DNA of 64,000 nt. Source: Xylanimonas oleitrophica (GTDB lineage Bacteria; Actinomycetota; Actinomycetes; Actinomycetales; Cellulomonadaceae). Positions 28,547-36,952 of this stretch are shown here, in pieces. The stretch lies in the NCBI RefSeq assembly GCF_003244315.1, contig NZ_QKWH01000001.1:682001-746000 (forward strand), given 5' to 3'. The notes beneath the pieces were generated by a model. It ran no database searches. It had not been told where the DNA came from and was given only the letters and a program-made list of their open reading frames with translations. Positions within the stretch are counted from its first letter, which is position 1; every line of letters begins with the position of its first letter. The translations under genes were made by a program, and so were the position numbers.

Positions 28547-28586
28547 ACCCTAGGCCAGGTCGGGCCTGTGATCAAACACGTGTTCG
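28547..28586 (-). promoter_or_regulatory. lexA promoter with LexA operator
   Basis: On the minus strand, TTGATC (28575 to 28570) and TAGGGT (28552 to 28547) are spaced by 17 nt. The operator CAAACACGTGTTCG (28573-28586) has one mismatch to the SOS consensus and overlaps the -35 box. Confidence 0.72.
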
Positions 28587-28637
28587 AGAGGTGCTCGACT
28601 TCTGTCGGTGGCTCGTGGCATGCTACACACGTTCGAA

Positions 28638-28651
28638 CGAACGCCTGTTCG
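28638..28651 (+). promoter_or_regulatory. LexA operator for the LysM gene
   Basis: CGAACGCCTGTTCG fits CGAAC-N4-GTTCG. It is embedded in a larger direct repeat: GTTCGAACGAA occurs at 28631-28641 and again at 28647-28657, 16 nt apart. It lies 67 nt before the LysM start. Confidence 0.72.
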
Positions 28652-28717
28652 AACGAAGCCCGCGCCGAGCGGGTGGCACCACGTACCTCACGTACCCGAG
28701 AACCGCCGGAGGACACC

Positions 28718-29143
28718 ATGGCCGCGACGACCGTCACCCCCGTCGTCCGTCCCGACCGCCACCTGACGCTCGTCCAGCCGGGCGCCGCGGCGGCGCGGGC
28801 CTCGATCGCTCGAGCGTCGGCGCGCGACGAGCACCCCGGTTTCCTGGGTCTCGGCGGGCTGCGGCCGACGCGCAGGGGACGGGTCGTGCTCGTCCTGCTC
28901 GCGACCCTGCTGGTCGCACCGTTCGTCGGCATGGGCGCGCAGGCGGCGGCGAGCGACCCCCAGCGCCCGCTGGAGGTGCGTGTCCACACGGTGGCACCGG
29001 GGGAGACGCTGTGGGGCTTCGCCACGCAGCTCGCCGCCGCAGGCCAGGACGTGCGCGACGTCGTCGCCGAGCTGCGAGAGATCAACGAGCTGCGCTCGGC
29101 GGAGCTCCGGGTGGGCCAGGCGATCCTGCTGCCGGTGGAGTGA
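28718..29143 (+). CDS. LysM-domain membrane protein, probable SOS cell-division inhibitor
   Basis: 141-aa protein with a cytoplasmic N-terminus (about 1-50), one transmembrane helix (about 53-74) and an outer LysM domain (about 90-140, [17 protein letters not shown] to [10 protein letters not shown]) that should bind peptidoglycan. The ATG at 28718 has GGAGG 5 nt upstream. It is divergent from lexA and has its own LexA box. The layout and position match Rv2719c (M. tuberculosis) and DivS (Corynebacterium), SOS-induced proteins that halt division; YneA of Bacillus is an analogue. The role is inferred from this context. Confidence 0.82.
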   Translation: MAATTVTPVVRPDRHLTLVQPGAAAARASIARASARDEHPGFLGLGGLRPTRRGRVVLVLLATLLVAPFVGMGAQAAASDPQRPLEVRVHTVAPGETLWGFATQLAAAGQDVRDVVAELREINELRSAELRVGQAILLPVE

Positions 29144-29190
29144 GCGTGGCCGCGCTCGGGCGGGTCCCTGGTCCGGAGGGCGGGCTCGGG

Positions 29191-29203
29191 TAGTCTCGCG
29201 GCC
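29191..29203 (+). promoter_or_regulatory. -10 box of a leaderless nrdR promoter
   Basis: TAGTCT at 29191-29196 lies 7 nt before the nrdR ATG. No ribosome site is present. Confidence 0.5.
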
Positions 29204-29716
29204 ATGCACTGCCCGTTCTGCCGCCACCCCGACTCGCGCGTCGTCGACTCCCGCACCGCCGACGACGGCTCGTCGATCCGACGGCGGCGTCAGTGCCCGA
29301 GCTGCGGGCGTCGGTTCACGACGCTCGAGACCGCGAGCCTCTCTGTCGTCAAGCGCTCCGGGGTGACGGAGCCCTTCAGCCGCGACAAGATCGTCTCCGG
29401 CGTGCGCAAGGCGTGCCAGGGCCGGCCGGTGAGCGAGGACGACCTCGCCCTGCTGGCCCAGAAGGTCGAGGAGACGCTCCGGCAGCAGGGCAGCGCCGAG
29501 ATCGACGCCTACGAGATCGGGCTCGCGATCCTCGGCCCGCTGCGTGAGCTCGACGAGGTGGCCTACCTGCGGTTCGCCAGCGTGTACCAGGCCTTCGACT
29601 CGCTCGAGGACTTCGAGTCAGCCATCACGTCGCTGCGCGCGGAGCACGCCGAGCGCGCTCAGGCCAAGCAGGACCGCGGCCAGGACCCGACGGACGGCTC
29701 CGGCCCCGCGGAATGA
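29204..29716 (+). CDS. nrdR: Transcriptional repressor NrdR
   Basis: 170-aa repressor of ribonucleotide reductase genes that senses ATP/dATP. The zinc ribbon has CPFC (residues 3-6) and CPSC (31-34), followed by GRRFTTLET. The ATP-cone spans about residues 46-136 ([24 protein letters not shown]). The C-terminal tail is Gln/Asp-rich. No NrdR box or reductase gene is in this window. Location beside lexA is common in actinobacteria. Confidence 0.96.
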   Translation: MHCPFCRHPDSRVVDSRTADDGSSIRRRRQCPSCGRRFTTLETASLSVVKRSGVTEPFSRDKIVSGVRKACQGRPVSEDDLALLAQKVEETLRQQGSAEIDAYEIGLAILGPLRELDEVAYLRFASVYQAFDSLEDFESAITSLRAEHAERAQAKQDRGQDPTDGSGPAE

Positions 29717-29781
29717 GCCCGGCCGGGCCGGCACCGAGCACGACCCACCTTCGTCGGCCGTCCGGCGGAGCGGGCGCCGGG

Positions 29782-31029
29782 CTAGCGGCCCGCGGCGGGG
29801 CCGGGAGGGAACTCCGGCCGCTCGAACGCGTCACGGATACGCAGGCGCACCGTGGCGTCCATCGCCTGCAGCTTGGCCGACGCGCCTCGCTGCGTCACGT
29901 CAGAGATGTCCGTGACCACATACCCGATGTCGCCGCGCGTGGCCAGCATCTGCCCCTCGATGTTGGCGCCGTGCTCGGCGAAGACCTGGTTGATCTGGGC
30001 CAGGACGCCCGGCACGTTGCGGTGCAGCAGCATGATGCGCCCCACGCCCGTCGGCTCGAGCTGGAGGTTGGGCAGGTTCACGCTGAGCATGGTCGAACCG
30101 GTGCGGGCGTAGTCACGCAGCTTGCCGGCCACGAACTGGCCGATGGCCTCCTGGGCTTCCTCGGTGGAGCCACCCACGTGAGGGGTCAGGATGACGTTGG
30201 GCAGGCCGCGCAGCGGTGACTCGAACGTGTCGCCGCGCTTCTTGGGCTCCTCGGGGAACACGTCCACGGCGGCACCGGCGATGCGGCCGGACTCGATGCC
30301 GGCACGCAGAGCCTCCACGTCCACGACGAAGCCGCGCGAGAGGTTGAGGAAGATCGCGCCGGGCTTCATCCGGGCGAAGAGGTCGGCACCGAACAGGCCG
30401 GCGTTGCCGGGGCGGCCGTCCACGTGGATCGTGACGGCGTCCGCCTGCTCGAGGAGCTCGTCGAGCGTGCCCACCCGGCGGGCGTTGCCGAGGGCGAGCT
30501 TCTCCGAGACGTCGTAGAACACCACGCGCATGCCGAGGTTCTCGGCCAGGACGGACAGCTGGGAGCCGATGTTCCCGTAGCCGATGATGCCGAGCGTACG
30601 GCCCCGGACCTCGTGCGCGCCGTCGGCGGTCTTGTCCCAGACGCCGTCGTGCAGGGCCTTGTCGCGCACGGTGAGCCGGCGGGTCAGCGCGATGATCTCG
30701 GCCAGGGCGAGCTCGACCACCGAGCGGGTGTTCGAGTAGGGGGCGTTGAACACGGCGACCCCGTGCGAGGCGGCGGCCGCGAGGTCGATCTGGTTGGTGC
30801 CGATGGAGAACGTGCCCACGGCCTGCAGGCCCGGCACGGACTCGAGCACGGTACGGGTCACCGTCGTCTTGGACCGGATGCCCAGGTACTGGACGCCGTC
30901 GAGGGCGGCGATCAGCTCCGCCTCGTCGAGCGCTCCGGAGCGGGTCTCGACCTCGAAGCCCGCGGTACGCAGGATCTCGGCGGCGACGGGGTGGACGTTC
31001 TCGAGGAGGAGGGCGCGCAGCACGACCAC
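29782..31029 (-). CDS. serA: D-3-phosphoglycerate dehydrogenase with ACT domain
   Basis: 415-aa first enzyme of serine synthesis. The NAD motif is GIIGYGNIGSQLS, the catalytic Arg is in NLSRGFVVD, the Glu is in VFPEEP, and the His is in LTPHVGGSTEEAQ. A C-terminal ACT domain (about 330-405, with HRNVPGVLAQINQVF) should bind serine for feedback control. It is the short E. coli-like form, not the longer mycobacterial form of about 530 aa. The GTG at 31029 is chosen because the conserved part starts at LRALLLENVHP; a GTG two codons later is equally possible. Confidence 0.92.
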   Translation of the reverse strand: MVVLRALLLENVHPVAAEILRTAGFEVETRSGALDEAELIAALDGVQYLGIRSKTTVTRTVLESVPGLQAVGTFSIGTNQIDLAAAASHGVAVFNAPYSNTRSVVELALAEIIALTRRLTVRDKALHDGVWDKTADGAHEVRGRTLGIIGYGNIGSQLSVLAENLGMRVVFYDVSEKLALGNARRVGTLDELLEQADAVTIHVDGRPGNAGLFGADLFARMKPGAIFLNLSRGFVVDVEALRAGIESGRIAGAAVDVFPEEPKKRGDTFESPLRGLPNVILTPHVGGSTEEAQEAIGQFVAGKLRDYARTGSTMLSVNLPNLQLEPTGVGRIMLLHRNVPGVLAQINQVFAEHGANIEGQMLATRGDIGYVVTDISDVTQRGASAKLQAMDATVRLRIRDAFERPEFPPGPAAGR

Positions 31030-31178
31030 ATGGTGCGCCCTGCCGTGCCCGGCAGACAAACCGGTCTCACGGCCGCGCCCCGAGCTCCCTGCTGGACCCT
31101 GGGGGCGTCGGGAGCGGCGCGCCCCGCACACGTACCCGGGGGACCGCTCCGGGTCGCTGGTCCGTGCGGGGACGAGCG

Positions 31179-33452
31179 TCAGCCCTCGAAGCCGTCGGGC
31201 AGCGCCCTCTCGTGGAGCACCACGAGCCGCTGGGTCGGGCGTGTCATGGCGACGTACAGGTCGGCGGGACCGCCGGCCCCGGCCGCGACGTCGGCGGGCT
31301 CGACCAGCACGACAGCGTCGAACTCCAGGCCCTTGGTCTCGCGCGGCGAGAGCACCGTGACCTGCCGGTCCTCGGGCTTCTGCGCCAGGACCCGTGCCGC
31401 CTCGTCGGCGCCCAGGGCGCGGGGGAGCGCCGCCTCGACGGCGTCGCGGACGGGGCCGCGGCCTGCCTCCGCCACGACCACGGCGACCCGGCCGGCGCCG
31501 TCGTGCCCCACGAACTCTGCGGCCAGGCGCGCCACCTGGTCCACGACGGCCTCGTGCAGGCGCGCCGCGGCGCCCTGCGCGTCCACCGGGTGCAGCTCGA
31601 GCGCACCGGGCACCTCACGAGCGGCGGTCAGGGGCGAGACAGGCAGCCCGGCGGCCTTCGCCATCCGCTGCGCGGTGTCCGCGACCTCGGCGGGCGTGCG
31701 GTAGCTGACGGTCAGCTCTTCCAGGCGCCAGCCGTCGCGCAGCACGGGGGTCAGGGCGCTGGACCACGAGCGGGCACCGGCCTGCGAGGACGTCTGGGCG
31801 ACGTCGCCGACCACGGTCATCGACCGGGTCGGCACGCGTCGCACGAGCATCCGCCACGCCATGGGGGACAGCTCCTGCGCCTCGTCGACCACGACGTGGC
31901 CGTACGTCCAGGTGCGGTCGGCCGCCGCGCGCTCGGCGGTGGTCATGCGCGGTCCGGTGGTGGCGAACCGCTCGGCCAAGGTCTCGGCGTCGACCTGGAT
32001 CATCGACGACGCCGCGGCACCCGAGGCGAGGACGCTGCGGGCGTACTCGAGGGCCTCGGCCCGCTCAGCGGCCCGGGCGCTCGCCTCGGCGCGAGCGAGG
32101 GCGTCGTCGTCGCCCAGCAGCTCGGCGGCCTCGTCCAGCAGCGGCACGTCCGACTCGGTCCAGGGTGCCCCGGGCTCGCGGCGCAGCAGGTCGCGCTCGG
32201 CGGCGCTCAGGCTCGGAGCGGCCTCGGCCAGCCGGTGCGGCTTGGCGAACAGGTCGGCCACCAGCCGCTCGGGCGTGATGGGGAACCAGGCGAGGTTGAG
32301 CGCGACACGCACCTCACGGGTGGACCGCAGGTCCTCGAGGACGATCGCGCGGTCCTCGGGGGTGAGGTCGCCGCCGTCGAGCGTGCGGTACTGGTCGGCC
32401 AGGCGCGCGAGCATGTCACGGACGAACCCGGCCCGCGCCTCGTTGTGCGGCTTGTGGCCGCGGCGGGCGCGGGCGATGGCGTCGCGGACGTCGCGGCGGC
32501 GGATGACGAGCTGGTGGCCGTCGAGGCGAAAACGCACGTCCCGCTCGGGCACGCGCTCGCGGGCTCGCACCGCCCGCCGGATGGCCTCGCCCCACAGCAG
32601 CCGGCCCTTGATCTCGGCGACGGGGCCGTCGTCGACGGCGGTGGCGCTGATCCCGGGCAGGAGCTCACCCACGGTCGTGGACACCACGCCCGTCTCGCCG
32701 AGCGAGGGCAGCACCTGGTCGATGTACCGCAGGAAGGAGCGGGAGGGACCCACGAGGAGCACGCCCGAGCGTTCGAGGAGCCGGCGGTGCGCGTAGAGCA
32801 GGTATGCCGCCCGGTGCAGCGCCACGGCCGTCTTGCCGGTGCCGGGGCCGCCCTGGACCACCAGCGCACCAGCCAGGTCGGACCGGATGATGCGGTCCTG
32901 CTCGGCCTGGATCGTCGCGACGATGTCCGTCATGCGGCCGGTGCGGCGCGAGGCGAGCGCCGCGAGCAGCGCGCCCTCGCCCGAGAGGTTCTGGGTGTCG
33001 GCGTCCACGTGGTCGAGGTCCAGCAGCTCGTCCTCGAGGCCCGTGACCCGCCGTGCGGCGGTCACCAGGTGGCGACGGCGGCGCACGCCGGCCGGCTGCA
33101 GGGCCGTCGCCCGGTAGAACGCCTCGGCGGCCGGGGCCCGCCAGTCGGTCAGCAGGGAGCGCTGCTCGTCGTCGGTCAGGCCGATGCGGCCGACGTACCG
33201 CGCCGTGCCGTCGTCGAGGTCCAGCCGGCCGAAGGCGAGCCGGTCCTCGACGGCGTCGAGCTGGGCGGCGCGGTCCTCGTACAGGGTGGCGAAGGCGTCG
33301 CGCTCGGAGCGGTTCTGCGGCGAGCCGGAGGGGCCCTCGCGCCGCACCTCGCGCAGGCGCCCGCGCGCGCGGGCGCGCAGCTCGTCCAGACGCGTGTAGA
33401 GCACGTCCACGACGGCCTGCTCGTGCGCCAGCTCGTCCTGCCTGCCCGCCAC
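31179..33452 (-). CDS. HelD-like superfamily 1 helicase acting on RNA polymerase
   Basis: 757-aa UvrD/Rep-like ATPase. A coiled-coil head (about 1-75) precedes the HelD signature LLTDWRAPAAEAFYRA (100-115), Walker A GGPGTGKT (201-208), VVVDEAQELSPMAWRML and the late motifs VSYRTPAEV and VAMTRPTQRL. HelD proteins enter the RNA polymerase channels and release stalled enzyme from DNA; the HelR branch gives rifampicin tolerance. The GTG at 33452 has GGGAGGT 5 nt upstream and is preferred to longer frames. No rifampicin-associated palindrome is seen upstream, so an antibiotic link is not supported. Confidence 0.85.
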   Translation of the reverse strand: MAGRQDELAHEQAVVDVLYTRLDELRARARGRLREVRREGPSGSPQNRSERDAFATLYEDRAAQLDAVEDRLAFGRLDLDDGTARYVGRIGLTDDEQRSLLTDWRAPAAEAFYRATALQPAGVRRRRHLVTAARRVTGLEDELLDLDHVDADTQNLSGEGALLAALASRRTGRMTDIVATIQAEQDRIIRSDLAGALVVQGGPGTGKTAVALHRAAYLLYAHRRLLERSGVLLVGPSRSFLRYIDQVLPSLGETGVVSTTVGELLPGISATAVDDGPVAEIKGRLLWGEAIRRAVRARERVPERDVRFRLDGHQLVIRRRDVRDAIARARRGHKPHNEARAGFVRDMLARLADQYRTLDGGDLTPEDRAIVLEDLRSTREVRVALNLAWFPITPERLVADLFAKPHRLAEAAPSLSAAERDLLRREPGAPWTESDVPLLDEAAELLGDDDALARAEASARAAERAEALEYARSVLASGAAASSMIQVDAETLAERFATTGPRMTTAERAAADRTWTYGHVVVDEAQELSPMAWRMLVRRVPTRSMTVVGDVAQTSSQAGARSWSSALTPVLRDGWRLEELTVSYRTPAEVADTAQRMAKAAGLPVSPLTAAREVPGALELHPVDAQGAAARLHEAVVDQVARLAAEFVGHDGAGRVAVVVAEAGRGPVRDAVEAALPRALGADEAARVLAQKPEDRQVTVLSPRETKGLEFDAVVLVEPADVAAGAGGPADLYVAMTRPTQRLVVLHERALPDGFEG

Positions 33453-33677
33453 CGGACCTCCCACGCTCGTGCGTACCCCTTCCGGGGTCGGCCGTCCATT
33501 ATGGCCGACTCCCGCAGGCGCCGGGTGCACCGGTCTGTGCCGGCGGACCGGACCCGCTGCGCCAGCCGTGCGCGGTCGGAGACGGGGGAGGGCAGGGGAG
33601 TGCGGAGGGGGCGGCGGGAGCGTCCCGCGCCCTGAGCCGCCCGCGTGTGGTGCCCGCCACATCGCAGGAGGTCGGTT

Positions 33678-33713
33678 TACCATCCGTGCATGGGAGACGG
33701 GGTCGCGCGGTGA
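33678..33713 (+). promoter_or_regulatory. Leaderless promoter and 7-codon micro-ORF before the regulator-phosphatase
   Basis: TACCAT (33678-33683) is followed after 6 nt by ATG (33690). This opens seven codons (MGDGVAR) that end in a TGA overlapping the GTG of the next gene (GTGA, 33710-33713). It mirrors the arrangement before dinG. Confidence 0.42.
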
Positions 33714-34990
33714 CGGTGGCGGGTCCGGCGAGCGGGAGCGGGCCCGTCGTCCTCCTGGTGGAGGACGACGACGGTGACGCCCTGCTCGTCACGGAGCTGC
33801 TCGAGGACGCCGCGGTCGTCGTGGAGCTGCGCCGGTCCCGGTCGGTCGAGGAGGCCGTCGCCGAGCTCGGGCGGGGCGACGTCGACTGCCTGCTGGTGGA
33901 CCTCGGGCTGCCCGACGCCGTCGGGCTCACCGCCGTGGAGCGTCTGCGGTCGCAGGGCGCGACCAGCCCCGACCCCCCGGCACTTGTCGTGCTGACGGGG
34001 CACACGGGCACCGACCAGGGCGTGCGTGCCGTGGCCGCCGGTGCCGACGACTACCTCGTCAAGGGCGAGACCGACCCCAGCCTCCTGGCCCGCTCGCTGC
34101 GCTACGCCCTGCAGCGGCGCGAGGCCGCCGCACAGCAGCGCGCTCTGTTCCGCAGCGAGATCCGCGCCGAGGAGACCTCCCGGCTGGAGCGCGCGCTGCT
34201 GCCCAAGCCGGTCGTGGCCGACGAGCACGTCTCGGTCATGGTCGGCTACCTGCCCGGGCGCGACGGGCTCCTCGGCGGCGACTTCTTCGACACCGTGCAG
34301 CGGGCCGACGGCACCATCCTGTCCGTGGTCGGCGACGTCGCGGGCCACGGCCCCGACGAGGCGGCGCTCGGCGCCACCCTGCGCACCGCATGGCGCACGC
34401 TGGTCGTGACGGACACGTCTCCCGACGACGTCCTGCCGCTGCTCGAGCGCGTCCTGCTCACCGAGCGCGCCGGCCCCGAGATCTTCGTGACCCTGTGCCA
34501 GGTGGTGGTCGCCGCCGACCGCAGCTGGGCCGAGGTGTACCTCGCCGGGCACCCGGCTCCGCTCCTGCTGACCGGCCATGTGGGCGACGTCGCCTGCACC
34601 GTCCTCGAGCCGACGGCCCGCGGACGGGCCCTCGGCATCCCCGTGGGCGGGGAGTGGCACGCCCAGCGCGTCGAGCTCTCCGGTCCCTTCTCCGTCGTCC
34701 TCTACACCGACGGCCTCGTCGAGGCCGAGGTGGCGCCCGAGGCAGCCGGCACTCCGCCGTCGCGCGGCGTGCCGCGGCTCGGCGTGCCCGGCCTGCTGCG
34801 GGTCCTGCGCGAGGAGCTCGAGGGGGAGTTCCCGGACATCGTCTCGCGCGTGCTGCGGCGTGTGCGCGAGCTGCACGGCGGCCCCCTGTCCGACGACGCC
34901 GCGCTCCTCATGGTCGGCTGGACCGGCCGCCCCGACATCCTCGGCACCCGGTCGTCCACCCTCGCCGACTCCGTCGAGTGGGCGAGGTGA
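33710..34990 (+). CDS. Response regulator fused to a SpoIIE/RsbU-type PP2C phosphatase
   Basis: 426-aa two-domain signalling protein. The receiver domain (about 12-135) has the acidic pair EDD (18-20), phospho-Asp64 in LLVDLGLPD and Lys118. A helical linker (about 135-165) leads to a PP2C domain (about 170-420) with metal motifs GGDFFD, GDVAGHGP, YTDGLVEA and DDAALLMV. Such proteins normally dephosphorylate an anti-sigma-factor antagonist, so the output may be partner switching, but no STAS or anti-sigma gene lies nearby. The stop overlaps the kinase start (GTGA). Confidence 0.88.
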   Translation: MTVAGPASGSGPVVLLVEDDDGDALLVTELLEDAAVVVELRRSRSVEEAVAELGRGDVDCLLVDLGLPDAVGLTAVERLRSQGATSPDPPALVVLTGHTGTDQGVRAVAAGADDYLVKGETDPSLLARSLRYALQRREAAAQQRALFRSEIRAEETSRLERALLPKPVVADEHVSVMVGYLPGRDGLLGGDFFDTVQRADGTILSVVGDVAGHGPDEAALGATLRTAWRTLVVTDTSPDDVLPLLERVLLTERAGPEIFVTLCQVVVAADRSWAEVYLAGHPAPLLLTGHVGDVACTVLEPTARGRALGIPVGGEWHAQRVELSGPFSVVLYTDGLVEAEVAPEAAGTPPSRGVPRLGVPGLLRVLREELEGEFPDIVSRVLRRVRELHGGPLSDDAALLMVGWTGRPDILGTRSSTLADSVEWAR

Positions 34991-36291
34991 GCAGGCCCGT
35001 CGGGGCCCGCACCGCCCAGCCCCGCACCGCCCGGCCTGGCGCGTCCCTGCGCGGACGGGTGGCCAGGCTCCTCGTCGTGGCCACTGTCGTTCTGGTGGTC
35101 ATCCTCGCCGTCGCTCTCGTCGCCCTCGCCCGCACCGACGTCGTCCTCGACACGCTCGTGGCGGGCAGCGGCGCCCCCGACCAGGAGCAGCTCTACGCCC
35201 AGGCGCGCGCCTGGGAACGCCTGATCCTGGCCGCGCTGATCCTGCTCACGGTCGGCTCGGTGGGACTGAGCCTGCTCGTCTGGAAGTCGCTCGAGCGTGA
35301 GATCATCCGCCCCCTGGGCGCGCTCGCCGCCGCCTCCCGGGCCGCCGCGGACGGGCAGCTCGACCACGAGATCCCCCCGGTCGGCTCCGGGGAGGTCGCG
35401 GCGCTCGCGGCCGACGTCGAGCACATGCGGGCCGAGCTGGCCTGCCAGGTCGAGCAGCTGCGCGCCTCTCACGCCGAGACCGAGCGCGCGCACGAGCTCC
35501 TGCGGCAGCAGGCGGCCGAGCTGGCGCGGTCCAACCGCGACCTCGAGCAGTTCGCCTACGTCGCCTCCCACGACCTGCAGGAGCCGTTGCGCAAGGTCGC
35601 CAGCTTCACCCAGCTGCTCGCCAAGCGGTACTCGGGCCGGCTCGACGCGCGCGCCGACCAGTACATCGACTTCGCGGTCGACGGCGCCAGACGCATGCAG
35701 CGGCTCATCCAGGACCTGCTGATGTTCTCGCGCGTGGGCCGGGTCGACGTGCAGGCGGTCGAGGTCGACCTCGAGCAGGTCTTCGCCGACGCGCTGGCGG
35801 AGCTGGGGGAGAGCCTGCGCGCCACCGGGGCGGAGATCACCCACGACCCGCTGCCGGTGGTGCTGGGCGACCCGACGCTGCTGCGCCTGGTGCTGACCAA
35901 CGTGCTGAGCAACGCGGTGAAGTTCCGCCGGCCGGACGTGCCGCCGAGGGTGCACGTGGGCGTGGAGGACACGGGCACGGCGTGGCAGCTGTCCTGCACC
36001 GACAACGGCATCGGGATCGACCCCCGGTACGCCGAGCGGGTCTTCGTCATCTTCCAGCGCCTCCACGCCAAGGAGGTCTACGCGGGCACCGGGATCGGCC
36101 TGGCGCTGGTCCAGCGGATCGTCGAGTACCACTCCGGCAGGGTGTGGATCGAGCCCGCCCCCGACGGCGGCACCACCGTGGCGTGGACGCTGCCGCGGGC
36201 GGTCAGCGTGGCGCCGCCGCAGGATGCGGCCCAGGGCCCGCAGCAGGGCCCGCAGCAGGGCCCGCAGGAGGGTCCGCAGAAGGGCTCGTAG
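34987..36291 (+). CDS. Membrane sensor histidine kinase with HAMP domain
   Basis: 434-aa kinase. There are two transmembrane helices (about 27-48 and 77-98), a short outer loop of only about 28 residues, a HAMP domain (about 99-150), a coiled linker, and the phospho-acceptor His195 in ASHDLQEPLRKV. The ATPase part has NVLSNAVKF, DNGIGID and GTGIGLALV. The H-box is of the phytochrome-like type. With so small an outer loop it may sense the membrane or internal signals. It ends in tandem Gln-Gly-Pro repeats. It is coupled to the upstream regulator-phosphatase. Confidence 0.9.
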   Translation: MSRPVGARTAQPRTARPGASLRGRVARLLVVATVVLVVILAVALVALARTDVVLDTLVAGSGAPDQEQLYAQARAWERLILAALILLTVGSVGLSLLVWKSLEREIIRPLGALAAASRAAADGQLDHEIPPVGSGEVAALAADVEHMRAELACQVEQLRASHAETERAHELLRQQAAELARSNRDLEQFAYVASHDLQEPLRKVASFTQLLAKRYSGRLDARADQYIDFAVDGARRMQRLIQDLLMFSRVGRVDVQAVEVDLEQVFADALAELGESLRATGAEITHDPLPVVLGDPTLLRLVLTNVLSNAVKFRRPDVPPRVHVGVEDTGTAWQLSCTDNGIGIDPRYAERVFVIFQRLHAKEVYAGTGIGLALVQRIVEYHSGRVWIEPAPDGGTTVAWTLPRAVSVAPPQDAAQGPQQGPQQGPQEGPQKGS

Positions 36292-36303
36292 GAGGGCCCG
36301 CCG
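36232..36303 (+). repeat. 12-bp tandem repeats ending the kinase gene
   Basis: Six 12-bp units begin with CAGGGCCCGCAG (three exact copies at 36232-36267, then diverged copies). The stop codon TAG at 36289-36291 stands where the other units have CAG, so a single C-to-T change in unit five ends the protein. Unit six is untranslated. Confidence 0.8.
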
Positions 36304-36392
36304 CCAGGCTGCTGAGCGGGGTGTGGGCTACTGTGGCGGGGAGGCCTGACCTGCGGCGACGCCCGCGGGGTGCCGGGTCCGGGGAGGATGCC

Positions 36393-36842
36393 GTGACGGG
36401 GTGGGTCGACGGCCGCGAGGTCGTGCAGGTGCTGCTGGTCGAGGACGACCCGGGCGACGTGCTCATGACGCGTGAGGCGTTCGCCGACCACGGCGTGGCC
36501 GACCGGCTCTTCGTGGTGCCGGACGGCGTCGCCGCCCTGGAGTTCCTCCGCAAGGAAGGTGACCACGCCGGGGCGCCCACGCCCGACCTGGTGCTGCTCG
36601 ACCTGAACCTGCCCCGGATGGGCGGCCGGGAGGTGCTGGCAGCGGTGAAGGGCGACCCGGCGCTGGCAAGGATCCCTGTCGTGGTGCTCACCACGTCGGA
36701 CGCCGACGACGACGTCGTCGCCTCCTACGCCCTGCACGCCAACGCGTACGTCACCAAGCCGGTCGACTTCGACCGCTTCATCGAGGTGGTGCGCAAGATC
36801 GACGACTTCTTCGTCTCCGTGGTCCGGCTCCCGCCCCGGTAG
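36393..36842 (+). CDS. Single-domain response regulator, Rcp1 type
   Basis: 149-aa receiver with no output domain. It has the acidic pair in VEDDPGD (17-22), phospho-Asp70 in LLDLNLPRMGGREVL, Thr100 and Lys122 (TKPVDFDRF). This sequence class pairs with phytochrome-like kinases, matching the H-box of the upstream kinase. The GTG at 36393 has GGGGAGG 5 nt before it. A 101-nt gap separates it from the kinase. It probably relays phosphate or competes with the regulator-phosphatase. Confidence 0.87.
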   Translation: MTGWVDGREVVQVLLVEDDPGDVLMTREAFADHGVADRLFVVPDGVAALEFLRKEGDHAGAPTPDLVLLDLNLPRMGGREVLAAVKGDPALARIPVVVLTTSDADDDVVASYALHANAYVTKPVDFDRFIEVVRKIDDFFVSVVRLPPR

Positions 36843-36952
36843 CGCTCCGCCGTCGGCGAACGCCGCGCGAAGGTCTGCCGGGAAGGATCTTCGCCCTGGT
36901 GAGGTTGTCGCTCGACGACGGCGGCGGAGGCCGGTGTCAGGAGGGAGTGGAC

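Noticed and set aside
31164-33635. 823-aa plus-strand frame opposite the HelD gene
   Set aside because: Shadow of the coding frame; no recognisable domain and Gly/Arg/His-rich composition.
33453-33709. Rifampicin-associated element upstream of the HelD gene
   Set aside because: I looked for the palindromic element known upstream of HelR-type genes and saw none.
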